From: Pediococcus inopinatus
GTDB lineage: Bacteria > Bacillota > Bacilli > Lactobacillales > Lactobacillaceae
Direction of reading: 5' to 3'
Assembly (NCBI RefSeq): GCF_002982135.1
Contig: NZ_CP019981.1
Coordinates: 1,674,001-1,738,000 of the forward strand
DNA: 64,000 nt
Shown here: positions 56,501 to 63,560 of the stretch, piece by piece
Position numbering within the stretch: position 1 is the first letter of the stretch
Layout of the letters: each line of letters opens with the position of its first letter
Notes under the pieces: model-generated
What the model was told of the DNA's origin: nothing
The model's input: only the letters and a program-made list of their open reading frames with translations
Databases searched by the model: none
Program-made: the position numbers and the translations under genes

Positions 56501-57716
56501 ATTTTGGGTCGTCTGTAAACAAGTTATCCACAAAAATATCAAAAGTCCCACCTACATCGCTCTCCTGCTCATGCCAGTCATTCTGTTAGCCTTTCTTGCT
56601 GGCCTTGCAGTCATTAAAACGCACACAAGTGAAACGCCAAAAATAGCTATCATCGCCAATAATGCTGAGTTTCGGACAGCTTTGGTTAACAGTAAAAGTA
56701 ATGGCGATTATACAGTTAGCCGTTCTCTCACCACTGCCAAGTCCGCAGAACATGCGCTCGCTCACGAAAAACTTGATGGCTATCTGACCGTGACAATCCA
56801 AAATAAAACAATTTCTGCTGTCTATAAATCGCGCATTAACGGCAATACTTTGGATACAACTAATTTAAAAAATGCTTTAAACACTTTAAAAATGCAGCAA
56901 ACTGCTGCTCAGCTCGGCTTATCAACGAAACAACTTGCACAATTATTCGCCCCAGCCACCTTCACTACCAAATCCGTTTCATATACAAACGGTAAGGCAC
57001 AGGCCCAGAAAAATAATCAGCAAGATATTAACACGGTCATTGCAATGGTGGTGACGATCCTGATCTACGTCTTTATGGTTAGCTATGCCAGCCTCATTGC
57101 CCAAGAAGTGGCCACCGAAAAGGGTTCACGCATTATGGAAATCTTGGTCAGCAGTGTGGCACCTCAAGTGCAATTCTTCGGAAAAATTGCTGGCATGTTT
57201 GCCTTAATCCTCCTCCAAGTTATCGTCACTGCTATTTGCGGAGTATTTGGTTTCAAATATCTTAGCACTAACGTCAGTTTTCTTGATAAACTCGATTTAG
57301 GCCAAATTCAACCGACGATCATTGTTATTTTAAGTCTATTCTTCATTTTAGGAATTATGCTGTACACAATTTTAGCCGCTGGCCTTGGGGCACTTGTCTC
57401 GCGCGCAGATCAAGTCAGTCAGGCCGTTTCTCCATTGACCATGATTGGTTTAATTTCTTATGCCGCATCATTTATGGCCATGAATTCAAACACAGTCTTG
57501 ATCAAAATTGGCTCATATGTGCCATTCTTTTCTCAAAGCATCATGCCAGTTCGGTACGCCGTTGGTAATGCAACCACGTTTGATGCAATAATCAGTTTGA
57601 TTGTCCTTGCTGTAGCCATTGCGCTGACGACCTGGTTTACCACCAATTTGTATGCAAAACACGTCCTTGATTACTCCGATCGTAAAATTTGGAAACGGCT
57701 TTTAAGACGTAGTTAA
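56493..57716 (+). CDS. ABC transporter permease (NatB-like, ABC-2 type)
   Basis: 407 residues. One N-terminal membrane segment (YIALLLMPVILLAFLAGLAVI), a large extracytoplasmic loop of about 130 residues, then five or six segments from about 180 (VIAMVVTILIYVFMVSYASLIAQEVATEKGSRIMEILVSSV, typical of the family). The ATG at 56493 overlaps the ATPase stop. With its ATPase it probably exports sodium ions, a peptide or a toxic compound; the substrate is unknown. Confidence 0.9.
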   Translation: MNKFWVVCKQVIHKNIKSPTYIALLLMPVILLAFLAGLAVIKTHTSETPKIAIIANNAEFRTALVNSKSNGDYTVSRSLTTAKSAEHALAHEKLDGYLTVTIQNKTISAVYKSRINGNTLDTTNLKNALNTLKMQQTAAQLGLSTKQLAQLFAPATFTTKSVSYTNGKAQAQKNNQQDINTVIAMVVTILIYVFMVSYASLIAQEVATEKGSRIMEILVSSVAPQVQFFGKIAGMFALILLQVIVTAICGVFGFKYLSTNVSFLDKLDLGQIQPTIIVILSLFFILGIMLYTILAAGLGALVSRADQVSQAVSPLTMIGLISYAASFMAMNSNTVLIKIGSYVPFFSQSIMPVRYAVGNATTFDAIISLIVLAVAIALTTWFTTNLYAKHVLDYSDRKIWKRLLRRS

Positions 57717-57794
57717 AGATTGAGTGTCTTGATTTAAATAACCCTTACTTTGTTGTAGAGTGAGGATAACGAATAGTATGAGGAGGTTTTATTA

Positions 57795-58307
57795 ATGAAG
57801 ATTTCAGTTCCGACATCTAACGGATTATTACTCGATAAATACGGAAAACATGCGGATTCAAGCGATATGTATAACGGAAACCCAGCAGTTTCGTTTCCGA
57901 TTGAGATTCAAAATGTGCCTGAAAATGCCAAAACAATTGCATTCACCTTGTTAGATTTTGATGCCGTTCCAGTTAGCGGGTTTCCATGGATTCATTGGAT
58001 TGGCGCTAATATTCCTGCCAACACCACGGTGACCATCCCGGAAAACGCTAGTCGGCAAAACTCTGGCAATCTGGTTCAAGGCAATAATAGTACAGCGGGT
58101 CCTTTAGTTGGTGAAACAGATCCACTGACTACGCGACATTATGTCGGCCCGACCCCACCAGACAAAAATCACGATTACACATTGAGTATTTATGCATTAG
58201 ATACGACATTAGATTTGAAGGATGGCTTTTGGCTGAATGAATTTTATCATGCTGCTAAAGGTCACGTGATCGACAAACAAAAGCTTAGTATCATTAGCCG
58301 CGCCTAA
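57795..58307 (+). CDS. YbhB/YbcL-type phosphatidylethanolamine-binding protein homologue
   Basis: 170 residues. Seen: NGNPAVSFPIEIQNVPENAKTIAFTLLDFDAVP, GFPWIHWIGANIP, and HHYVGPTPPDKNH-type segment TRHYVGPTPPDKNHDYTLSIYALD, the Raf kinase inhibitor-like fold of bacterial PEBP proteins. GAGGAGGTTTTATTA precedes the ATG. Cytoplasmic, no signal peptide. Cellular role not established. Confidence 0.9.
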   Translation: MKISVPTSNGLLLDKYGKHADSSDMYNGNPAVSFPIEIQNVPENAKTIAFTLLDFDAVPVSGFPWIHWIGANIPANTTVTIPENASRQNSGNLVQGNNSTAGPLVGETDPLTTRHYVGPTPPDKNHDYTLSIYALDTTLDLKDGFWLNEFYHAAKGHVIDKQKLSIISRA

Positions 58308-58317
58308 TCAAAAAGTA

Positions 58318-58360
58318 ATAGGCTTAAACTGCGTTTTATCACAGTTTAAGCCTATTTTTT
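58318..58360 (+). terminator. Rho-independent terminator
   Basis: AATAGGCTTAAACTG / CAGTTTAAGCCTATT stem plus T run after the PEBP gene. Confidence 0.9.
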
Positions 58361-58515
58361 AGTTGCATTTATTTTTCGTTTAAAGATACTTATCTTTTTG
58401 TTAAGCCCTTAATTATTTCTTACTTCAAACACCACAGAATGATCACGGATTTTTAAATTCGATTTAATCTAGCGGCCCCATACTTAGTATATTAATTCAA
58501 AAAGGAGCGATGATT

Positions 58516-58761
58516 ATGTTATTAAATAATAAAAGCTTGTCGGTCTTAGAAGTTCAGATCTTGGGTATTTACCAATCAAAAATTGAAGTAAAAACAATCT
58601 CTGGAGAATGCCTCTTCGTTTATCCAACCAAAACGCAAAACGATGACCCCTTATTCTGGCAATCTCTCAAAGATATTATCAAGGCAAAATTATGGTTACC
58701 TATCAATAAAACCATGCACCAATTAATTGATTCAGATTGGTTGCTCCCCTTAAACGCTTAA
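58516..58761 (+). CDS. Hypothetical protein, 81 residues
   Basis: Starts MLLNNKSLSVLEVQILGIYQ and continues with IEVKTISGECLFVYPTKTQ and KLWLPINKTMHQLIDSDWL. No signal peptide or membrane segment; looks like a small beta-alpha domain. AAAGGAGCGATGATT gives a ribosome binding site eight bases before the ATG at 58516. No family recognised. Its end is 18 bases from the end of the convergent MarR gene. Confidence 0.6.
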   Translation: MLLNNKSLSVLEVQILGIYQSKIEVKTISGECLFVYPTKTQNDDPLFWQSLKDIIKAKLWLPINKTMHQLIDSDWLLPLNA

Positions 58762-58779
58762 AAATTGTTAATCACCTGA

Positions 58780-59262
58780 CTAATAACGATCCCCAAAATT
58801 CTTTCGGACGTCTGCTAATTCAGTTAAAAAACGAGTCACCACTGTCAGCTCTTGGTCAGAAAAATCTGATAAGGCATTCACTGTATCATCATGCAAATGC
58901 TTATGCAGCGCAATGTGGGCCTGACCTAACTTTTTTCCATCAGAAGTGAGTTTTAGATACACAGTTTTTTTATTGGTAGGTTGATGAAACCTCTCTAAAA
59001 ATCCCAGTTTCTCCAAGTGATTGATTCGACGTGACGTCCCACCCTGAGTGATTTGAATTGCTTTAACAACCTCACTAACCGTCTTTTCTCCGTGCACCAG
59101 CACATCCAAAATATCCAAATCATTATGGGTAAGGTGACTTTTTTTAGGATCGCCGGTCAAAGAAGCATGCTTGGCAATCCAGGCTTCATGCTGGTTATGA
59201 TTTTCTCTTGAATTAAGATTGTTTAGTAATTCACTAATTGTCTGATATTGTTTTTCATTCAT
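58780..59262 (-). CDS. MarR-family repressor
   Basis: 160 residues. Winged helix at about 50-110: HNDLDILDVLVHGEKTVSEVVKAIQITQGGTSRRINHLEKLGFLER, then the wing TNKKTVYLKLTSDGKKL. N-terminal helix LNNLNSRENHNQHEAWIAKHA and a C-terminal dimerisation helix. AAAGGAGGTCATTTC precedes the ATG. Divergent from the oxidoreductase gene; two copies of a 12-bp palindrome in the shared promoter region are its likely operators, so it probably represses both itself and the reductase. Confidence 0.9.
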   Translation of the reverse strand: MNEKQYQTISELLNNLNSRENHNQHEAWIAKHASLTGDPKKSHLTHNDLDILDVLVHGEKTVSEVVKAIQITQGGTSRRINHLEKLGFLERFHQPTNKKTVYLKLTSDGKKLGQAHIALHKHLHDDTVNALSDFSDQELTVVTRFLTELADVRKNFGDRY

Positions 59263-59282
59263 GAAATGACCTCCTTTTATAT

Positions 59283-59294
59283 ATTACCAGTAAT
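59283..59294. promoter_or_regulatory. MarR operator 1
   Basis: ATTACCAGTAAT, near-perfect dyad 20 bases upstream of the MarR start codon; pairs with an almost identical site 55 bases away. Confidence 0.7.
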
Positions 59295-59337
59295 TAATAG
59301 TTGACAGCAAGCTAAATATGTTTTATATTAAAAATGA

Positions 59338-59349
59338 ATTACCGGTAAT
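59338..59349. promoter_or_regulatory. MarR operator 2
   Basis: ATTACCGGTAAT, a perfect 12-bp palindrome 24 bases upstream of the oxidoreductase start. Confidence 0.72.
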
Positions 59350-59373
59350 ATAAAAACAGAAGGATGATTAACT

Positions 59374-60363
59374 ATGAAAGCTTTAACAATTAAAAATTTC
59401 AAAACTGCACCAACACTCGATTTAAACGCACCTAATCCCATCCCTGACAGCCAATTTGATACGTTAATTAATGTATTAGCTGCCCCAATTGAAAATTTCG
59501 ATAAGGCTAATGCCTCTGGTCGCCATTATTCGAGCAGTTACTGGCATCCCGCGTTTCCAAGCATTCCTGGCGCAAGTGGCATCGGCCGACGAATAGATAA
59601 TGGCAAACTGGTGGCTTTTCCAGCTCGGACTTTAAAACCTCAATTTGGTTCTTTTGCGGAACAGACAGTTGCCAACTCTAACTTACTCTTAGAAATTCCT
59701 GAAGATACTGATATTTATGCAAGTACGGCTGCTGCGTCATCGCTTCTAACAAGTGTCGCTCCTCTCCAATTTAGTTTGGAAATGAAACCAGGTAATACTG
59801 TTTTAATCAATGGAGCAACCGGTTTTGCGGGCCAACTGGCTATTCAGGCAGCAAAATCTCTTGGCGCCGCAGAAATCATTGGCACTGGACGCAATCCTGA
59901 ACGTTTAGCCATGTTAAAAGACCTCGGTGCTACTCAAACAATTTCATTGGCCAACGATGATAAAACCATTTCAAAGAACTTGAATAATATGCACATTCAA
60001 GGTGACTTGATTATTCTAGATTATTTATGGGGCCATCCAATCGAACTCATTTTGAAGGCCATTGTCCCTAAGAGTTTAGATATGAAACGGGCAACTTCAC
60101 TGGTTTCAATCGGCGCCATTGCTGAGCAAGAAATTAGTTTGCCTTCAGCAGCATTGCGGACATCGGGCTTGCAAATTATCGGTATGCAGACCCCAAAAGT
60201 TATGCAAAACCAGCGAGCGGTTTATCAAGCAGTGTGGCAATTGCTGGGTACTGGAAAAATCAAGGCCGATGTCAAAACTATCTCGTTGGAGGAGGCTGCC
60301 GCCAATATTGATTGGCAAATCCCGGTCCCAAGTGGTGTGAGAACGGTTATAAAGATAAAGTGA
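59374..60363 (+). CDS. Quinone oxidoreductase-like MDR-family NADPH-dependent reductase
   Basis: 329 residues. Medium-chain reductase fold without zinc ligands: GASGIGRRIDNGKLVAF in the N-terminal part, the nucleotide loop VLINGATGFAGQLAIQAAKSLGAAEIIGTGRN near 150-180, and GTGKIKADVKTISLEEAAANIDWQI near the end. Likely reduces quinones or reactive carbonyls and is induced when the divergent MarR protein is released. Its stop TGA is part of the AGTGAGCGG start of the palindromic module that follows. Confidence 0.86.
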   Translation: MKALTIKNFKTAPTLDLNAPNPIPDSQFDTLINVLAAPIENFDKANASGRHYSSSYWHPAFPSIPGASGIGRRIDNGKLVAFPARTLKPQFGSFAEQTVANSNLLLEIPEDTDIYASTAAASSLLTSVAPLQFSLEMKPGNTVLINGATGFAGQLAIQAAKSLGAAEIIGTGRNPERLAMLKDLGATQTISLANDDKTISKNLNNMHIQGDLIILDYLWGHPIELILKAIVPKSLDMKRATSLVSIGAIAEQEISLPSAALRTSGLQIIGMQTPKVMQNQRAVYQAVWQLLGTGKIKADVKTISLEEAAANIDWQIPVPSGVRTVIKIK

Positions 60364-60473
60364 GCGGAACAAAACGCTTAAAGCACAGAATATAAGAGCT
60401 CTGGATGCGGGATCGCAATCCCGCGGGAAGAGATTTTATATTCTGTGCTTTGTTTTGTGCAGCTGTCCTAGAA
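60359..60473 (+). repeat. Palindromic module 1 after the oxidoreductase
   Basis: 115 bases. Start AGTGAGCGGAACAAAACG, end GCAGCTGTCCTAGAA. Clamp CAAAAC/GTTTTG; bulge GCTT; stem AAAGCACAGAATATAA with TTATATTCTGTGCTTT (perfect); apex GCGGGATCGCAATCCCGC. The stem is unrelated to those of the array at 35 kb, while the apex matches the lpdB module. Confidence 0.9.
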
Positions 60474-60474
60474 T

Positions 60475-60588
60475 AGTGAGCGGATTAAGGCGGTTAACTT
60501 CATAAAAATAACGGCACTGTAGGCGGAATCGCATTCTGCTGGAGGTGTCGTTATTTTTATGAAGTTGTCTTAAGGAGCTGTCCTACAA
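60475..60588 (+). repeat. Palindromic module 2 after the oxidoreductase
   Basis: 114 bases. Start AGTGAGCGGATTAAGGCG, end GGAGCTGTCCTACAA. Clamp TTAAGGC/GTCTTAA (one G-T pair); bulge GGTT; stem AACTTCATAAAAATAACG with CGTTATTTTTATGAAGTT (perfect 18 bp); apex GCGGAAT/ATTCTGC. Confidence 0.9.
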
Positions 60589-60653
60589 AACACTAGCCCT
60601 TCACTCCACAACATAGTAGAATAAAGGCAACTAAATCAGTAAAAGAGGAAACT

Positions 60654-61124
60654 ATGTCAGAACCCTATTTCAATAAAATTACCGCAGCTGGTTACCATGA
60701 AATCGAAAATGAAATTGAAGCTTTAAAGGCTAAGCGTCCTGCATTAACAAAACGATTGGCCGCTGCTGCAGCGTTAGGTGATCGTTCTGAAAATGCTGAA
60801 TACACTTTTTCAAAACGGGATCTGCGACAACTTGAAAGCCGCCTCCATTTTTTGAACAAACAACTTCAATATTCTAAAATTACCCATCCAACCGATAATC
60901 AAATTGTCGAAATTGGCAAAAAAATCACGATTGAGTTTGTCGAAGATCATGACCAAATGACCTATCAACTTGTAGGCAAGCAGGAGGCCGACATTAAAAC
61001 CAACAAGATTTCTCTCGTCTCTCTCCTTGGATCAGCTTTGTTAAATAAAACCGTCGATGATGTGGTTACCGTTAATGCTCCCGATGAAACTTATCAAGTG
61101 AAAATCATATCAGTTAATCTATAA
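60654..61124 (+). CDS. greA: Transcription elongation factor GreA-family protein
   Basis: 156 residues, standard GreA length. N-terminal coiled coil with ITAAGYHEIENEIEALKAKR and the tip GDRSENAEYTFSKRDL (acidic residues that reach the polymerase active site), then the FKBP-like C-terminal domain (ITIEFVEDHDQMTYQLVG, ISLVSLLGSALLNKTVDDVV). Rescues backtracked RNA polymerase by transcript cleavage. The divergent C-terminal part suggests a second paralogue rather than the main copy. AGAGGAAACT precedes the ATG. Confidence 0.9.
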   Translation: MSEPYFNKITAAGYHEIENEIEALKAKRPALTKRLAAAAALGDRSENAEYTFSKRDLRQLESRLHFLNKQLQYSKITHPTDNQIVEIGKKITIEFVEDHDQMTYQLVGKQEADIKTNKISLVSLLGSALLNKTVDDVVTVNAPDETYQVKIISVNL

Positions 61125-61131
61125 TTTCAAC

Positions 61132-61169
61132 AATCCACGTAAACTAGAAAATAAGTTTGCGTGGATTTT
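61132..61169. terminator. Terminator between greA and the iminopeptidase gene
   Basis: AATCCACGTAAAC / GTTTGCGTGGATTTT stem; convergent genes on both sides. Confidence 0.85.
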
Positions 61170-61173
61170 AAAT

Positions 61174-62082
61174 TTAATAGGCCGTAAATGTTCCTTTTTC
61201 GACATCATTTAAGTAAGTTTTTAGATTCTGAAAAAAAGCTGCCGGATTATCTCTACTATGTGAATGACCACTGTTGGGAGTCAGGACAAAACGCGCATTA
61301 GTCAAGGTTTGTTGCATCCGTCGTCCTGTGTCCAATGGCATGGTGTCATGATCACCAAACGTCAAAAGTGTGGGCGTTTTAATTTCGTGAAGACGATCGC
61401 GGACATCCCAGCCATTTAACTTTCCAACCATCACAAACTCATTATTACCTTGAAAATAATTATAAACTGCCGTTGCCAAATGACCGCCAGTCCGTTTCTG
61501 GGCAGCTTCTTTATTGCGCATTGAAAAATGACTATCCAAAATATGCACTAAATATTGATATTCCGGATCATCAAATGCTTCCGCAGCCTCAATTCCTTCC
61601 ATGTAGGAAACTTGTGCTTGTGATAAAGTTTCTCGTCTAAGCTGATTAACGTGAACTGTATATTCAGCAATGTTGTCAATCATACTCATAATAATGAGCC
61701 CTTTGAGATGTTGGCCGTATTTCAGGGCATACTCTTGGGCAATCAAGCCACCCCAAGAATGACCTAACAAATAAAACTGATCCAAACCAAGTTTTTGACG
61801 AACCTCTTCAATTTCATCTATGTAATAATCAAACGTTAAATATTTATCACGCACTTTAGGATCACTAAAATCTGGCTGATCCGAGAAATACGAGCCTAGT
61901 TGATCATACATGGAAACTCGCACGCCCAGCTCCTTTAAATGTTTATCAAACTGTTCGAACTCTTCATGGGTACCGCCTGGCCCACCATGCAAACATAAGA
62001 GGTTAATCTTTCCTTCACCAACTGTTCTCGTAAACAAATGATAGCCATTATCAAGCGTTAAAATGTGGGTGCCATTTTTCAT
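61174..62082 (-). CDS. Proline iminopeptidase-like alpha/beta hydrolase
   Basis: 302 residues. Seen: LLCLHGGPGGTHEEFEQFD (oxyanion HGGPG motif of proline iminopeptidases), VSMYDQLGSYFSDQPD, FYLLGHSWGGLIAQEYALKYG with nucleophile Ser, TFGDHDTMP with Asp and PNSGHSHSRDNP with His. Predicted to release N-terminal proline or related residues from peptides. Start taken as the ATG at 62082, seven bases after AAGGA; a TTG two codons upstream is poorer. Preceded by a leader ORF and terminator that suggest attenuation by branched-chain amino acid supply. Confidence 0.88.
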   Translation of the reverse strand: MKNGTHILTLDNGYHLFTRTVGEGKINLLCLHGGPGGTHEEFEQFDKHLKELGVRVSMYDQLGSYFSDQPDFSDPKVRDKYLTFDYYIDEIEEVRQKLGLDQFYLLGHSWGGLIAQEYALKYGQHLKGLIIMSMIDNIAEYTVHVNQLRRETLSQAQVSYMEGIEAAEAFDDPEYQYLVHILDSHFSMRNKEAAQKRTGGHLATAVYNYFQGNNEFVMVGKLNGWDVRDRLHEIKTPTLLTFGDHDTMPLDTGRRMQQTLTNARFVLTPNSGHSHSRDNPAAFFQNLKTYLNDVEKGTFTAY

Positions 62083-62110
62083 AATCAATTCCTTCTTTCA
62101 AAAATAAAAA

Positions 62111-62144
62111 GGCCACCAGCTAGGAAATTTCCTAACCGATGGCC
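62111..62144 (-). terminator. Attenuator-type terminator in front of the iminopeptidase gene
   Basis: Minus strand: GGCCATCGGTTAGGAAA pairs with TTTCCTAGCTGGTGGCC (17 bp with three G-T pairs, no internal loop) and is followed by TTTTTATTTTT. It lies between the leader ORF and the start of the gene it would control, so it must be bypassed for expression. Confidence 0.85.
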
Positions 62145-62169
62145 CCAAAACTGTCTAACTCAATTTGAA

Positions 62170-62256
62170 TCAGCAAGAAAAGGAAGTCGACACATCGGTA
62201 TTCATCTTAATCACGCTAATCACTGTAATAATAACAATTAATTTTGAATTCTGCAT
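62170..62256 (-). CDS. 28-residue leader peptide rich in Ile/Val codons
   Basis: ATG at 62256 preceded by GAGGAG at eight bases. The peptide begins MQNSK, continues LIVIITVISVI (nine of eleven residues are Leu, Ile or Val), then KMNTDVSTSFSC and TGA. A TTGACA-17-CATAAT promoter lies 25 bases upstream, and a strong terminator 26 bases downstream. Bases 62199-62193 (ACCGATG, codons 20-22) are complementary to CATCGGT in the 5' arm of the terminator, a possible antiterminator that a ribosome stalled on the Ile/Val codons would leave free. I infer attenuation by charged tRNA-Ile/Val/Leu. Confidence 0.8.
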   Translation of the reverse strand: MQNSKLIVIITVISVIKMNTDVSTSFSC

Positions 62257-62287
62257 TTGTGCCATCTCCTCTTCTTTGAATATCGCT

Positions 62288-62316
62288 ATTATGCGGTTCG
62301 AAAATGAGAATGTCAA
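62288..62316 (-). promoter_or_regulatory. Promoter of the leader-iminopeptidase unit
   Basis: Minus strand TTGACA (62316-62311), 17-base spacer, CATAAT (62293-62288). Start expected near 62281, 25 bases before the leader ATG. Confidence 0.82.
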
Positions 62317-62340
62317 CAGTTTTTTAATTTATTTTTAATT

Positions 62341-63189
62341 TTATCCTTGCGTTGAATTATGCGAATGTTCAGGGGCCGTATCTGGCATCTGATTCAAAGT
62401 CTTCATATCTTCTTCGCTAATCTCAAAGTCTAATTTAGCGTTGTCTTCAATATGTGATTGGCCCACTGCCTTTGGTAAGGGTAAAATACCATTTTGTAGA
62501 CAGAAGCGTAAAGCTAACTGAGCTACTTCAACATCGTATTTCTTAGCTAAAGTCAGCATTTGATCGTTTTTCAACAACCCACCTGTTGCTAATGGTGAAT
62601 ATGCCTCAACTAAGATCCCGTTTTCTTTTGCGAAACTCGTGATCTTGGGTTCCGTATAACCAACGTAATACTGAATCTGGTTAACCATTGGCTTTACTTT
62701 TGCATCAGCCAGCACATTTTTAAGATCATGAACGTTAAAATTGGAAACTCCAATTGCTTTCACACGGCCACTTGCATAAATATCTTGCATTGCACGCCAA
62801 ACTTCCACGTTTTCTTTATCACAGTCTTTACCAACCTGACTCCAAGGCCATGGGGCATGGACCAAATAAAGATCAACATAATCAATGTCTAGTTTGTTAA
62901 AAGTGCTTTCGAAGTCTGCCATTGCACCATCATAAGTTTTTGTTTGTGCAGGTAATTTAGAGGTTACAAAAATTTGATCTCGGGCAATTCCCGAATCACG
63001 AACAGCACGACCAACATCGGCCTCGTTTCCATATGCTTTTGCTGTATCAATATGACGGTATCCAACTTTGAGGGCATTCAAAACCGCTTGATAAGCCACA
63101 TCTCCAGCCGGTGTCTGCCAAGTACCAAACCCAACTTTAGGAATCTTGACGCTGTTTGCTAATTCAAATGTATCTGTTAAAACTGACAT
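62341..63189 (-). CDS. Aldo/keto reductase (2,5-diketogluconate reductase type)
   Basis: 282 residues. Seen: KIPKVGFGTWQTPAGDVAYQAV, GYRHIDTAKAYGNEADVGRAVRDSG (catalytic Asp and Tyr), FVTSKLPAQTKTY (Lys), DYVDLYLVHAPWPW (His), AIGVSNFNVHDLKNVL and EAYSPLATGG. NADPH-dependent reduction of aldehydes or ketones; substrate unknown. GAGGTAACATA precedes the ATG. No clear terminator before the leader promoter that follows it. Confidence 0.92.
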   Translation of the reverse strand: MSVLTDTFELANSVKIPKVGFGTWQTPAGDVAYQAVLNALKVGYRHIDTAKAYGNEADVGRAVRDSGIARDQIFVTSKLPAQTKTYDGAMADFESTFNKLDIDYVDLYLVHAPWPWSQVGKDCDKENVEVWRAMQDIYASGRVKAIGVSNFNVHDLKNVLADAKVKPMVNQIQYYVGYTEPKITSFAKENGILVEAYSPLATGGLLKNDQMLTLAKKYDVEVAQLALRFCLQNGILPLPKAVGQSHIEDNAKLDFEISEEDMKTLNQMPDTAPEHSHNSTQG

Positions 63190-63311
63190 TATGTTACCTC
63201 ATTTCTTTATTTTTATTACCACTAGTTTAAATTGTATACGTTTTCTAGAGGAAGGTCGATTAATAAGGTTCAACCTGTTAAAATATAAGTAACAGAAAGA
63301 AGTGTGTCTAA

Positions 63312-63476
63312 ATGTCTAGTAAAATGTACCAACGTCAAATTGCGGCGGCCATTTTAGTTATTGTCATCGGCATCATCCGGCCATTTCCAATGCAGTGGGT
63401 AAACATACTATGTCTGGTTTTGGGAGCAGTTCTGATTGTGTTAACAATCGTGATCGGGCAACGAACGAAAAAATAA
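63312..63476 (+). CDS. Small membrane protein, 54 residues
   Basis: Short basic start (MSSKMYQRQ), helix AAAILVIVIGII, a turn RPFPMQWVN, helix ILCLVLGAVLIVLTIVIG, and a basic end QRTKK: a two-helix hairpin. The ribosome binding site (AGAAAGAAG) is weak. No family recognised; common type of small orphan membrane protein in lactobacilli. Confidence 0.55.
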   Translation: MSSKMYQRQIAAAILVIVIGIIRPFPMQWVNILCLVLGAVLIVLTIVIGQRTKK

Positions 63477-63560
63477 GCGATTGCCTTTTAATATACTCGT
63501 TAACGCTAGGAAAAGTGTTTAACATAGCGTATGCTTGAAAGGTAAAAGGGAGTGATAATG

